A stretch of DNA of 64,000 nt from Flagellimonas flava (GCF_900129665.1 NZ_FQWL01000001.1:868001-932000); one strand, 5' to 3'; counted from the first letter of the stretch, positions 24,663 to 33,887 are shown. Notes: a model not told the origin generated them from the sequence alone. Translations and numbers: made by a program.

Positions 24663-26222
24663 ATGCTAAAATCACTTATCAAGAGTCTTAGGGTTATTGT
24701 GGCCTTTGTCGTTTTACTTCTTCTTACCTATGCAATTGGCTTGGCTTGGCCAATGCCAAATTTGGAAGTTCCTCCTACATCGGAATACGTCTGGATACGA
24801 CACGTAAACATTGTAGATGTTGAAACCGGAAACATTCTTCAAAACCAGGACATCCATATTCGCGGCAATAGAATTATCTATTTGGGAGAGAGCAAAGCAT
24901 TGATTAAAAAAGATGTTCTGGCCATAAATGGTACGGGAAAATATGTTATTCCAGGATTGTGGGATATGCACACCCATTCCAACCAACATTCGGAATGGCT
25001 GCATTATCCACTTTATGTGGCCAATGGGGTCACGGGAATTCGGGACATGTCCGGTCAACTTAACGAACCGGACAGTTATTGGGTAGGCAGCAGAGAGCGA
25101 TTGAAGTGGAACGATGAATTGGAGAAAAATAAGCGGGTAACGCCAAGGTATGTGCTCCAAAGCAGTTATCAAATGGATGGTGAGGCATCCGTTCCAGATG
25201 GATTCCCCAATTTTTTCAAGCTCCAGAATACATCCCAAGTGGATTCCTTGCTTCGTTACTATAAAAACCAAGAGGTTGATTTTATTAAGGTCTACCAACA
25301 ACTTTCGCCAGAAACGTACAGAGCACTTGCACTTGAGGCTCCGAAGTATGGAATGCACCTGGCTGGTCATAAACCAATGTTTCTGAGTCTTGAGGAATCG
25401 ATAGAGCTAGGACAAAAAAGTTTTGAGCATGGACGCATCTTTATGTTCGAAGCCTTTCCAAATGCGGACAAACTTAGAAATCCGGTAGATTGGAAAAGTC
25501 AGTTTTCGGTTTTTAAAAAGTCTATGGTAGATGATTTTGACACCACAATTGCCAAAGACCTTATGCAGCACATGGCGGAAAATAAGGCCTATTGGACCCC
25601 AACTTTGCAAACGCTGAAGTTTGAGGCCAAGGCCCACGAAACAGATTTTAGGGAAAACCCAAATCTTGAGTATGTCACGATGGTCCGCAAAAAACTTTGG
25701 TGGGGCATTGATACGCAAAGTAATAGTAAACGAAATTTGGAAGGCGATAATGTTGGTGTAAGCAGTTCATTTTATAAAGCGGCCAAGGCACAGGTAAAAA
25801 TGGCAAGTGATTTGGGTGTGCCCATATTGGCAGGTACGGACGTAACGGACTCCTATGTTTTTGCGGGCTTTAGCCTTCATGATGAACTTCAGGACTTGGT
25901 CAAAAGTGGATTGTCCAATTTAGAGGCTCTGCAGACAGCAACCTGGGTTGCCGCCAACTACGCTGATTTAGATTCGGATTATGGTACAATAAAACCTGGT
26001 AAAGTCGCTGATTTAGTGCTATTGGATTCCAATCCTTTGGTGGATATTTCCAATACGCAACGGATTTCGGGAGTTCTTTTGAATGGGGTCTATTATGACG
26101 ACAACAAACTTGAAGAATTAAAGAACTTTACCAAGGAGATTTCATCTAGTTTTCACATGAATGTCAAAACCTTTCATAGCATGATGAGCAGTCCCCTGAT
26201 CAGAGTCCAGTTTGCGGACTAA
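24663..26222 (+). CDS. membrane-anchored amidohydrolase
   Basis: This 519-residue protein is anchored by an N-terminal helix (about 8-28). It is a metal-dependent amidohydrolase of the imidazolonepropionase / dipeptidase-like type: WIRHVNIVDVETG opens the N-terminal beta-sandwich, GLWDMHTHSN holds the HxH metal ligands (H103, H105), LAGHKP and SFEHGR supply later His residues, and ILAGTDVTDSY holds the catalytic Asp. The C-terminus has the standard GTIKPGKVADLVLLDSNPL. The substrate is unknown. It lies 114 bp after the MBL-fold gene and converges on the HTH-TM regulator gene (10 bp between stops). Confidence 0.85.
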   Translation: MLKSLIKSLRVIVAFVVLLLLTYAIGLAWPMPNLEVPPTSEYVWIRHVNIVDVETGNILQNQDIHIRGNRIIYLGESKALIKKDVLAINGTGKYVIPGLWDMHTHSNQHSEWLHYPLYVANGVTGIRDMSGQLNEPDSYWVGSRERLKWNDELEKNKRVTPRYVLQSSYQMDGEASVPDGFPNFFKLQNTSQVDSLLRYYKNQEVDFIKVYQQLSPETYRALALEAPKYGMHLAGHKPMFLSLEESIELGQKSFEHGRIFMFEAFPNADKLRNPVDWKSQFSVFKKSMVDDFDTTIAKDLMQHMAENKAYWTPTLQTLKFEAKAHETDFRENPNLEYVTMVRKKLWWGIDTQSNSKRNLEGDNVGVSSSFYKAAKAQVKMASDLGVPILAGTDVTDSYVFAGFSLHDELQDLVKSGLSNLEALQTATWVAANYADLDSDYGTIKPGKVADLVLLDSNPLVDISNTQRISGVLLNGVYYDDNKLEELKNFTKEISSSFHMNVKTFHSMMSSPLIRVQFAD

Positions 26223-26232
26223 GCCTGAAGTA

Positions 26233-27489
26233 TTATAAGTTGGCCTTATCGGAACTAATAACCACCTCCTCTGATAACTTCGCAAGTTCATAATCCAAAA
26301 CCTCGCCAGCACCTAAAAAACGAAAACGTAGACCGGCAATTCTGCCAACACTTTCGTTATAACTGCCCTCAAAACTTTTTTTGCCACCCGCGAAGACTTG
26401 AAGTTCTTTGTTTTTTACCTTAATCTCAATTTCCTGAGGCTGAGAAAGGTCAATCCCCATTTTGGAAAGGTCATGTTCCTTTCCATCAACGTAAACATCG
26501 TTCATCATAACACCCAGTTCAGAAGTACAACCTGGCACAGAAAAGCCAATGGTCATGGCACCTTTTGACCCAAGAATTACTACCACCAACTTTTTGCATA
26601 CCGCCCACTTGTCGTTGTACACATTTTGAACCTTGCTACGTAATATGAAGTTATCTCCTGAGATATCTTCCATATCCTTCACCAAATGAAAGGTGGATGT
26701 CAATGGCTCACTGCTATTGCTAATTTCTTCCAAGATGTCGTTGGGAAAGTCCAGTTTATTGCCCTCTATCCGGCGGGAAGGTATATACTTGGGAATTGGT
26801 CTATAATCCAAGGTTCCCAGCCACCCTTCTGTCTTGATAAAAAGGTCATGCTGCTTAAGTGCTTTTCCATCGACCAAAAGTTTGGCCCTAAAATATCCTG
26901 GATAATAATACTGACCGGTAGCCTGTTTTTGTCCGGGCTTAAGCGATATGGTTTTAGTGGGATCCCAATACTGCTGAATACGGATATTATCGGATTGCAC
27001 CTCACCAAGATCAACGTCAAAGACCACGGAGTTAGGTAATCCTTTGGCAATGGGCCGACTTGTGAAGACCAAGCTTTCTGAATCTATAGGTAGTGGGATA
27101 TTTCCCGGTCCTTTTAAGGAAAAGAAGGAAATGAAGATTACGGTCATTACCGAGGCACTAAGCATGATGATTCCTAGATTGGAGCTCACCTTGTTGGATA
27201 TTCTGGAAGTTCTTTTGATATCCGACTTTGCTTTAAAATCCCTCCAGTTCTCATATCCGGCAAATTGGGAAAGTGTGTTTAAAGTGGTTATGCTAGGCGC
27301 ACTCTTATAATCAATACGACCCCAGACTCTTTTAAGGGTAACGGGACTCAAAAGCACCTTGGTTTGTTGCTGGATACGTTCGCTAAGTTCCACAAACATA
27401 TCATTATGCCATGAATCTGAGGCTCCCCAACCTAGGCTCTCCTCGATTTCCTGCAAACACTTCTTGACCAATTTGTGCTCTGTATACAT
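26233..27489 (-). CDS. transmembrane one-component regulator: HTH - TM - LamG-like ectodomain
   Basis: The start is set at the ATG at 27489 (418 residues); the longer reading frame to 27606 would enter the divergent promoter region. Residues 1-90 hold a helical DNA-binding-like domain seen in Flavobacteriia (WHNDMFVELSERI, LSPVTLKRVWGRIDYKSAPS, LNTLSQFAGYENWRDFK). A single helix is at 105-124 (LGIIMLSASVMTVIFISFF). The outside part includes a beta-rich segment (KTISLKPGQKQATGQYYYPGYF). It ends in a concanavalin A / laminin G-like domain (EIEIKVKNKELQVFAGGKK and RIAGLRFRFLGAGEVLDYEL). It would bind DNA from the membrane. It is divergent from a secreted LamG-like protein. Confidence 0.75.
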   Translation of the reverse strand: MYTEHKLVKKCLQEIEESLGWGASDSWHNDMFVELSERIQQQTKVLLSPVTLKRVWGRIDYKSAPSITTLNTLSQFAGYENWRDFKAKSDIKRTSRISNKVSSNLGIIMLSASVMTVIFISFFSLKGPGNIPLPIDSESLVFTSRPIAKGLPNSVVFDVDLGEVQSDNIRIQQYWDPTKTISLKPGQKQATGQYYYPGYFRAKLLVDGKALKQHDLFIKTEGWLGTLDYRPIPKYIPSRRIEGNKLDFPNDILEEISNSSEPLTSTFHLVKDMEDISGDNFILRSKVQNVYNDKWAVCKKLVVVILGSKGAMTIGFSVPGCTSELGVMMNDVYVDGKEHDLSKMGIDLSQPQEIEIKVKNKELQVFAGGKKSFEGSYNESVGRIAGLRFRFLGAGEVLDYELAKLSEEVVISSDKANL

Positions 27490-27515
27490 AGTGTGACTTC
27501 GAACTCCAAAGATCA

Positions 27516-27549
27516 CAAAAATATTGATGTCTGAACGGGAATGAACCAA
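27516..27549 (-). promoter_or_regulatory. promoter of the HTH-TM-LamG gene
   Basis: On the minus strand this contains TTG (27549-27547), a 23-bp spacer and TATTTTTG (27523-27516), fitting the Bacteroidota TAnnTTTG pattern. The -7 box lies 26 bp before the ATG at 27489. Confidence 0.4.
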
Positions 27550-27618
27550 CTTGAACGAACTTGTTTTCAGCTTAACCACGGTTTTGGGCTTATTTCGAAG
27601 CATCAAAAAATAAACATC

Positions 27619-28719
27619 ATGAAACGCATATCAATCTTATCTACACTTTTATTCTGTGGCATAATGGCTTTGCATGGTCAAAAAAATATCCCTTTAGATA
27701 CAACGCAGTGGGATATTCAGGCTGAGGGTTATGTCTTGGAACCTTACAAGGGGAGCGACGCTATTTATCTCCATTCAGGGTCTATGACATTGAAAGATGC
27801 CAATTTTTTAAATGGGACCATTGAATACGACATCTACCTTAAAAAAGACAGGGGCTTTCCCGGGGTCTCGTTTAGGGTGAATGATGACAATGCCGAACTT
27901 TTTTATATCAGGCCCCACCAATCCGGAAATCCCGATGCCAATCAAACCATACCAATAATCAAAGGTTTAACAGCTTGGCAGCTCTATTTTGGTCCCAAGT
28001 ATTCCTTTCCATATGAGTATAGTCATGACCGTTGGACCCATGTGAAGATTGCGGTGAATGACAATAAGGCCCAGATATTCTTGGACCACGCAGAAAAACC
28101 CAATCTTTCCTGGAATCTTTACCATGAACCAAAGGCTGGGGGTATCAGTTTTTCAGGTGGAGGAATAAGCGGGGTACATTTAGCCAATATTCGGGTTAAT
28201 CATGAAACTCCCCAGATTAAGGATTTCGAACCGAAAGAAAGGAAAGCCCTTGAGGGTTTAATCCCAGAATGGGAGCTATCTGACAAGTTTGATGAAAAAC
28301 TCTTGGAAGATGTGGGTAGCATCGATGGATTGATCAGCAAAAGAAAATGGAAGCATAAGGTTCAGGTCGAAGAAGGCGTCGCAGCTAATATATCTCGAAA
28401 ATTGACTTTGGAAGATGATCCCATGAATACCGTATTTGCAAAGGTTACGGTTACATCTGATGAGGCCCAAACCAAACTTTTGGAATTTGGATACAGCGAT
28501 AGAGTAGTGGTCATACTAAATGGAAAGCCTATCTATAAGGGAACCAATCGTTTTAGGTCCCGGGATTATAGATACCTAGGAACAATAGGACTCTTTGACG
28601 CCGTTTATGTTGACCTTAAAAAAGGAAAGAACACACTCTTATTGGCAGTCTCTGAGGATTTTGGTGGATGGCTGGTTACTGGAAGATTTCAGGAAGATAA
28701 AGGTTTAAAAATAAAATAA
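27619..28719 (+). CDS. secreted concanavalin A/LamG-like protein
   Basis: The ATG at 27619 gives 366 residues with a clean signal peptide (MKRISILSTLLFCGIMALHG, cleavage before QKN); the longer frame from 27541 has no signal. About 20-205 form a concanavalin A-like sandwich similar to DUF1080 (LNGTIEYDIYLKKDRGFPGVSFRV, RWTHVKIAVNDNKAQIFLD, GGISFSGGGISGVHLANIRVN). The C-terminal 150 residues are a beta-rich domain (LLEFGYSDRVVVILNGKPIYKG, KKGKNTLLLAVSEDFGGWLVTG) like the jelly-roll accessory domains of glycoside hydrolases. No catalytic residues are evident, so it is probably a binding protein. Divergent from the HTH-TM-LamG regulator and 22 bp before the DUF2911 gene. Confidence 0.75.
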   Translation: MKRISILSTLLFCGIMALHGQKNIPLDTTQWDIQAEGYVLEPYKGSDAIYLHSGSMTLKDANFLNGTIEYDIYLKKDRGFPGVSFRVNDDNAELFYIRPHQSGNPDANQTIPIIKGLTAWQLYFGPKYSFPYEYSHDRWTHVKIAVNDNKAQIFLDHAEKPNLSWNLYHEPKAGGISFSGGGISGVHLANIRVNHETPQIKDFEPKERKALEGLIPEWELSDKFDEKLLEDVGSIDGLISKRKWKHKVQVEEGVAANISRKLTLEDDPMNTVFAKVTVTSDEAQTKLLEFGYSDRVVVILNGKPIYKGTNRFRSRDYRYLGTIGLFDAVYVDLKKGKNTLLLAVSEDFGGWLVTGRFQEDKGLKIK

Positions 28720-28741
28720 GCTATACCTAAAAAAACCTCTC

Positions 28742-29812
28742 ATGAAAATCAGGCAATTGTTTTTACTTGGTGTTTTCCTTATGACTTCCATATCGATTAC
28801 AGCGCAGGATATGCTTGTGGCCACAAAGGTAAGTCAGAGGGCTAGTGTGACACAGCGCATTGGCACAACGGATATAACCGTGGTCTATCATAGTCCTTCT
28901 GCCAAAAACCGTAAGATTTTTGGCGGTATAGTTCCATATGATTTTGTAGTGGATGGGGTAGAATATCCATGGCGTGCGGGTTCAAATCAAAATACTACCA
29001 TTGAATTTAAACACGATGTCAAAATACAGGGCAAACCCATTCCAAGGGGAAAATACGGGCTTCATGTTTTTGTAAAAGAAAAGGAATGGATATTTATTTT
29101 TTCCAATGATTCTGATAAATGGGGAAGCTTTAGTTATCAAAAGGAGGAGGATGCCCTGCGCGTAACGGCAACTCCGGTTCCAGGACCATATCAGGAGTGG
29201 TTGAATTACCAGTTTGTAACCCGAGAGTCTGGATCCGCACATTTGGAATTACAGTGGTCCAATGTAAGATGCGGTTTCCAGATTAGCACCGATGTTTCGG
29301 CCAATGTTCTGTCGGATTTGAAATCCAAAAAAGGGAAGAATTCTGATGATTATATAAAGATGGCAGAACTTACGGTGGAAAGGGATTCGGGTAAAATAAA
29401 TAAGGCCCTCAGGTATGTGGAGAAATCCCTACAGCTTGGAAAAGAATTCAGAAATCTCATGCTGAAGTCCAAATTATTGGCCAAAAAAGGTATGGGTGCC
29501 GAAAGTAAGGCTGTGGAGCACGAAGCATTGGCCCTAGGAGAAGGATTTCCATACTACTATTATTACCCATTAAGCTTTATGCTACTGGAAGACAATAGGG
29601 AAAAGGCTTTTGAGATCCTATCTGAAATGCTCAAAAAAGAACCGGAGAATTACATTGCCAATTTGGCCATGGGCGAATACTATATTAAGACCAGGAATCA
29701 AGAGAAGGCAACGTACCACTTTGGAAAGGCCTATGAATTTGCAGGGGAACGTTCCAAGCCATATACTAGATATATGTATTTGTCCAATAAACTAATATTG
29801 GATTCTAATTAA
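28742..29812 (+). CDS. secreted DUF2911 protein with C-terminal TPR-like helices
   Basis: This 356-residue protein has a signal peptide (cleavage after ITA). Residues 20-190 match DUF2911: SQRASVTQRIGTTDITVVYHSPSAKNRKIFG, PWRAGSNQNTTIEF, IPRGKYGLHVFVKEKEWIFIFSN and an AHLELQW strand. The C-terminal 150 residues are helical with TPR-like pairs (INKALRYVEKSLQLG, NREKAFEILSEMLKKEPENYIANLAMGEYY, QEKATYHFGKAYEFAG). Function is unknown; DUF2911 proteins are common exported proteins of this phylum. It follows the LamG-like gene and is probably co-transcribed with it. Confidence 0.83.
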   Translation: MKIRQLFLLGVFLMTSISITAQDMLVATKVSQRASVTQRIGTTDITVVYHSPSAKNRKIFGGIVPYDFVVDGVEYPWRAGSNQNTTIEFKHDVKIQGKPIPRGKYGLHVFVKEKEWIFIFSNDSDKWGSFSYQKEEDALRVTATPVPGPYQEWLNYQFVTRESGSAHLELQWSNVRCGFQISTDVSANVLSDLKSKKGKNSDDYIKMAELTVERDSGKINKALRYVEKSLQLGKEFRNLMLKSKLLAKKGMGAESKAVEHEALALGEGFPYYYYYPLSFMLLEDNREKAFEILSEMLKKEPENYIANLAMGEYYIKTRNQEKATYHFGKAYEFAGERSKPYTRYMYLSNKLILDSN

Positions 29813-29894
29813 TTGATTAAAAATTATTTATAGGTCTTTTTATAAAGTACTAATTGAATTTGGTAGAAGGGCTCACTTGGTTGTTGCCGCTAGT

Positions 29895-29919
29895 ATACCC
29901 TGGGAATCAACCCGGGTAT
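29895..29919. terminator. hairpin between convergent genes (possible bidirectional terminator)
   Basis: ATACCC (29895-29900) and GGG (29902-29904) pair with CCC (29911-29913) and GGGTAT (29914-29919), with one bulged T and a 6-base loop. The hairpin lies between the converging DUF2911 and galactokinase genes. It lacks a strong U-tract on either side, so a terminator role is only suggested. Confidence 0.35.
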
Positions 29920-29958
29920 TTGAGGATTCATTAAAATCCAGATTCTCCACACAATATC

Positions 29959-31077
29959 CTAAGAGATTCGTCTTACCCCATCTCCAATGGATACGGTGAA
30001 TGGCGTTGGCTGAATACCAAACTGTTCTTGGTACGCCTTTGTAACTTTCTCCATGAATTCATTAACCTTTGATTGATGGACCAGATTGATTGTGCAACCC
30101 CCAAAACCACCACCCATCATGCGTGCTCCAATAATACCAGGGAAACCTTTTGCGAAATCGACCAAAAAATCCAGTTCAGTGCAGCTTACCTCGTAAAGTT
30201 CACTTAGTCCTGCATGGGATTCGAACAACTTCTGGCCAACTGTAATCATGTCGCCGTCAACAAGGGCTGAACAGGCTTCTTTGGTTCGTATGTTTTCCTG
30301 GATCACATAAAGTAACCTCTGGAATGTCTTTGACGGTACCGTGGATTCAATTTCTTTGACCACCTTCTGGGGAACTTCCGCTAAACAATTATATTGCGGA
30401 TACCTTTTCTGAATATGCTGCATTCCAGATTCGCATTCCTGCCTTCTTACATTATATTCACTAGTGGCCAAATTATGGGATACATTGCTATTCACAAGAA
30501 CAAGGGCGTAAGGAGCTATCTGGGCGGGCACATAATTGAAGGATAGGTCGTTACAATCCAACCGAATCAACTCGTCTTTTTTTCCCCTTACGACCGCAAA
30601 TTGATCCATGATACCACATTTAGTACCCACAAAATGATGTTCCGCATCCCTCGCCATTGTTATGATGTCCATCTCCGATAAACCTATGTCAAAAAGCTCA
30701 TCAAGACCTTTGGCGAATCCACATTCCAGAGCTGCAGAAGAGCTTACCCCAGAACCGATTGGTAAAGCGCTGTCCACCACACAGTCGAAACTGGAAATAG
30801 TGTTGGGATATTTCTGTTCAATAAAGTGGATTACCCCTAAAAAGTAATTGTGCCATTCCTTTTCACTGATCTCAATATTTTTCAAATCGATTTTAAAACG
30901 ATCACCCACGTTCTTTGAGTAAATAGTGCACTCTGGAGAGTTATTCTTTTTGAAATACAACCGAACACATAAATCTATGGCAGCCGGAAGTACATGTCCT
31001 CCATTATAATCAATGTGTTCTCCTATTAAATTGATTCTACCGGGAGATGCGATGGTAATTTCAGGTTTAATATTCAT
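29959..31077 (-). CDS. galK: galactokinase
   Basis: This 372-residue cytoplasmic GHMP kinase converts galactose and ATP to galactose 1-phosphate in the Leloir pathway. The galactokinase signature PGRINLIGEHIDYNGG is at residues about 13-28, the GHMP ATP-binding motif PIGSGVSSSAALE is near 108, and the third motif MGGGFGGCTINL is near 320. Length is near the family norm. The other Leloir genes are not in the window, and the gene is not adjacent to the GH4 / AgaI operon at 44 kb. It diverges from the ketopantoate reductase-like gene and has a consensus promoter 90 bp upstream. Confidence 0.93.
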   Translation of the reverse strand: MNIKPEITIASPGRINLIGEHIDYNGGHVLPAAIDLCVRLYFKKNNSPECTIYSKNVGDRFKIDLKNIEISEKEWHNYFLGVIHFIEQKYPNTISSFDCVVDSALPIGSGVSSSAALECGFAKGLDELFDIGLSEMDIITMARDAEHHFVGTKCGIMDQFAVVRGKKDELIRLDCNDLSFNYVPAQIAPYALVLVNSNVSHNLATSEYNVRRQECESGMQHIQKRYPQYNCLAEVPQKVVKEIESTVPSKTFQRLLYVIQENIRTKEACSALVDGDMITVGQKLFESHAGLSELYEVSCTELDFLVDFAKGFPGIIGARMMGGGFGGCTINLVHQSKVNEFMEKVTKAYQEQFGIQPTPFTVSIGDGVRRIS

Positions 31078-31167
31078 TTTTGATGTTTAGGCAGTTGGTA
31101 CCTTACGGTGTTGTAATAGGCCATCTTATTCCTTAGCCCTTGAAGATTTACAAGTGCATGATACGAG

Positions 31168-31199
31168 CAAATCTAACAGATAATTTTTATTTCCCGCAA
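31168..31199 (-). promoter_or_regulatory. galK promoter
   Basis: On the minus strand TTG (31199-31197) is followed after 21 bp by TAGATTTG (31175-31168), a full match to TAnnTTTG. It implies a leader of about 85 nt before the galK ATG. Confidence 0.45.
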
Positions 31200-31357
31200 T
31201 ATTATAGTTTTGGTCAACCCATTTTACGCTGGTTCCAATGATTTTGCCCTTCGTTTGTTGGAATTTTCCAAATCCTGTGATCGCCTAGGTTGGGTGATTT
31301 GGCATTTTCAAAAAATCGTAATGCTTAACTTCAACTAAAATTTAAGGTAAAGTATCA

Positions 31358-32296
31358 ATGGCAAAAGTATCTGTTTTAGTGGCTGGAATAGGAGGGGTAG
31401 GGGGCTATTTTGGAGGCCTGTTAGCAAGTCGTTTTCAGGACGGGAGGGAAGTTCATGTCAATTTTTTGGCGCGAGGAGAACATCTAAAGGAGATTATCCA
31501 ATCGGGTCTTAAGGTGGTACAAGGGGGTATGGAGCTTACTGCTATTCCCCAAATGGCTAGCGATAATCCTTCCCAAATAGGTCCGGTAGATTACATTCTT
31601 CTATGTACAAAAAGTTACGATTTGGAAGAAACAGTGAAACAGCTCGAACCCTGTATTCATTCCAAAACAGTCATTTTACCTTTGCTAAACGGTGTCAATG
31701 CCAGACAGCGAACACAAAAGTTGGTTCCCAAAAATCTGATTTGTGAGGGTTGCGTGTACATTATTTCAAGATTGTCCCGACCAGGTGTAGTCGAAAATCT
31801 TGGGAACATTCAGAAGCTTTTTTTCGGGGTCCCAAACGAAAATGATCAACGATTGGAGCAACTACGACTTTTATTTCAACAGGCGAACATAGAAGCGACC
31901 TTGACCTCTGATATTCTAAAAATCATCTGGGAAAAATTCATTTTTATCTCGGCCATGGCGACGGCTACTTCTTACTTCGATGAAGGTCTTGGTCCTATAC
32001 TATCGGACCCAAAGAAAAGGGATGTACTATCTTCTTTGATAAGCGAGATTTCCGTTGTGGTACGGAATAAGGGGATTTTTGTAGCTAATACCGCAAAGGA
32101 TGATATATTGCATAAATTAGAGTCTTTGCCAGCAGAGGCTACCTCATCCCTTCATAGTGATATCCAAAAGAAGAAAAAACAGACTGAAGTCTACTCCCTT
32201 GTACACTATGTTGTTGAGGAGGGTAAAAAACTGCAATTAAGCGTACCAGTTTATAGTAAGATTTCTGCTGAACTAAGCTCAAGGATGGCTTTATGA
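31358..32296 (+). CDS. ketopantoate reductase-like (ApbA/PanE family) enzyme
   Basis: This 312-residue protein has the Rossmann motif VAGIGGVGGYFGGLLA at the N-terminus, the ILLCTKSYDLEE and ILPLLNGVNARQ segments of ApbA/PanE proteins, and a C-terminal helical domain with IIWEKFIFISAMATATSY (the conserved Lys) and ATSSLHSDIQKKKKQTE. The family reduces 2-dehydropantoate to pantoate with NADPH for coenzyme A synthesis, but many genomes carry several paralogues with other substrates, so the symbol panE is not assigned. It is a single gene between two convergent or divergent neighbours. Confidence 0.87.
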   Translation: MAKVSVLVAGIGGVGGYFGGLLASRFQDGREVHVNFLARGEHLKEIIQSGLKVVQGGMELTAIPQMASDNPSQIGPVDYILLCTKSYDLEETVKQLEPCIHSKTVILPLLNGVNARQRTQKLVPKNLICEGCVYIISRLSRPGVVENLGNIQKLFFGVPNENDQRLEQLRLLFQQANIEATLTSDILKIIWEKFIFISAMATATSYFDEGLGPILSDPKKRDVLSSLISEISVVVRNKGIFVANTAKDDILHKLESLPAEATSSLHSDIQKKKKQTEVYSLVHYVVEEGKKLQLSVPVYSKISAELSSRMAL

Positions 32297-32300
32297 CATT

Positions 32301-33350
32301 TTATTTGTTTTCGACAATATGATGCTCTAAAGTCCCATGCTCCACTCCTACAACGATGCGCTCAACCAATTCTTTTGCTGTGGTAAGAGTGGATAAATCC
32401 GTATATAATTCTCCTGTTTGCCCAGAATGATGCCCATGACCTACAAGTTTCATTAGGTAATGTTCTTTTTCCTTTTTGATTTCTATTTTGGTTTCAAAAA
32501 TGATGGAAGGTTGGCCTAATTGCCCTGTTCCATTATGAAATGTTGCATCATCTGGGAAGTCATACTCAGAATAGTATTCGTTGTCATCAAAGGCTACATT
32601 GAGTTCCAACCTTAAAACGAAGGCTTTGGAATACGCTACAGAGGTATATAGCTTAAAACTATCATCAAGAGTAGCACCTGTAATCGCGTCGGGTAGGGGA
32701 TTCCTGCTTGATGGAGCATACATTCCATCTGCATTGCTTACACCTCTCTTATGGGCCCAAACAGGAAGTGCATTTACTCGTCTATATTCCCCTCTTGACT
32801 TTTGTTTTTCATCAAAGGTTTTAAAATTTTCCTTGGTTCGCCCTCCAAAAAACAATCCTTTGGCCGTTGCCTTTGAAACAAAGATTGTTTCAAGATAATT
32901 ACCCTCGGTATCCTCGGTCCAGATAGCCATTTGTGGATGCCAATAGTGTTCGGCACGCAAAAGGTCAATATCTAGTTTAATTTCTTTTTCATGACCCATT
33001 TCCAGTACCAAATAGTTGTTTTGACCCACTTTTGAAACGGACTTGGCCTTAAGTTTGCTTCCATAATCCATTAAGGATGAAATAGGGTTTACTCCATACA
33101 TGGCACCAAGAAATACCATTGCCACAGTACCTGCAATGGGCAATATATATTTTGCTTTGGAGTACCGCATCAAAGCCTTTAGATTATTGCTTAGATGAAA
33201 TAGAACTCCCAAGACAAACAACCCGCCAAATACGGTATGCAAGCTTGCAATAGGTCTAGAATATGCCTGAAGGTAGGACAGGATACCTGTTATGGCAAGT
33301 ACCAAAAAAGCCAGAGCAATGAAGAGGCTAACGATTTTTCGAAAATTCAC
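32301..33350 (-). CDS. DUF4405-like cytochrome b-type membrane protein with exported beta domain
   Basis: This 349-residue protein begins with three transmembrane helices in residues 5-105. Two histidines are placed as haem ligands in the second helix (ASLHTVFGGLFVLGVLFHLSNN), as in DUF4405 / cytochrome b561-like proteins. The remaining 240 residues are outside the membrane and beta-rich, with SKVGQNNYLVLEMGHEKEIKLDI, LPVWAHKRGVSNADGMYAPS, PDAITGATLDDSF and a strand set resembling DUF2271. The haem role is inference. It follows the SigZ gene and the Cys-containing secreted protein on the same strand. Confidence 0.68.
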   Translation of the reverse strand: MNFRKIVSLFIALAFLVLAITGILSYLQAYSRPIASLHTVFGGLFVLGVLFHLSNNLKALMRYSKAKYILPIAGTVAMVFLGAMYGVNPISSLMDYGSKLKAKSVSKVGQNNYLVLEMGHEKEIKLDIDLLRAEHYWHPQMAIWTEDTEGNYLETIFVSKATAKGLFFGGRTKENFKTFDEKQKSRGEYRRVNALPVWAHKRGVSNADGMYAPSSRNPLPDAITGATLDDSFKLYTSVAYSKAFVLRLELNVAFDDNEYYSEYDFPDDATFHNGTGQLGQPSIIFETKIEIKKEKEHYLMKLVGHGHHSGQTGELYTDLSTLTTAKELVERIVVGVEHGTLEHHIVENK

Positions 33351-33419
33351 GGAATAAAAATTAACGTACCAGCTCCGACCCCTACGGCTGGAGCCAGTTC
33401 TATAGCATCAGACCATTAC

Positions 33420-33887
33420 TTAAAGTAGAGCCCTTAAATCCTGGATGCGTTTTGATAAATATTGAATCTGTCCTGCCTTGCTCTCAGGCAGTGCAAACGC
33501 ATTTAGCTTGGGGTTGAGCTTTTTGGCAATTTCCTTTTCAACGATTTGGACTTCCTTGACAATTATGTCCAAACTTTCTTCATCAGTCTCTCCAACAATT
33601 CCGTGGATGTCGTATGACCTTGGATCAAATGCCGGCACTACGGATTTTTCCATATCTGCTTTCAGGTCAATCAAGTCCAACCGCAACTTGCCAATCACTT
33701 TGGCCTCCCCAAATTTGGTTTTAGCGCCACGACATGATGTTGGGGAACATCCAGAGGTTGACTCTTGTTGGGTGCAACTTTCTTTTTTCAAATTGGGCTC
33801 ATCCGCGATTTGGGCTTGAATCATTCCGATGTTTGAAACAAGTGCTAACAAAATTGTTACGATTAGATTTCTTTGTTGAGTTTTCAT
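33420..33887 (-). CDS. secreted Cys-containing protein associated with SigZ
   Basis: This 155-residue protein has a signal peptide (cleavage after IQA). A short cysteine cluster follows: SCTQQ, then SGCSPTSCRGAKTKFGEAKVI. A helical C-terminus follows (RLDLIDLKADMEKS, DEESLDIIVKEVQIVEKEI). I recall similar proteins next to SigZ genes in Bacteroidota, but their function is not known to me. The cluster CSPTSC might bind metal or form disulphides. It lies 69 bp upstream of the DUF4405-like gene and 109 bp after the SigZ gene, separated from it by a terminator-like hairpin. Confidence 0.65.
   Translation of the reverse strand: MKTQQRNLIVTILLALVSNIGMIQAQIADEPNLKKESCTQQESTSGCSPTSCRGAKTKFGEAKVIGKLRLDLIDLKADMEKSVVPAFDPRSYDIHGIVGETDEESLDIIVKEVQIVEKEIAKKLNPKLNAFALPESKAGQIQYLSKRIQDLRALL

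Noticed and set aside
24714..25370. 218-codon open frame on the minus strand
   Set aside because: It lies wholly opposite the well-supported amidohydrolase gene; its translation is rich in Ile, His and Cys without domain pattern, and there is no leader or promoter.
27490..27606. N-terminal extension of the HTH-TM-LamG regulator
   Set aside because: It would run through the divergent promoter region and across the possible -7 box at 27516-27523.
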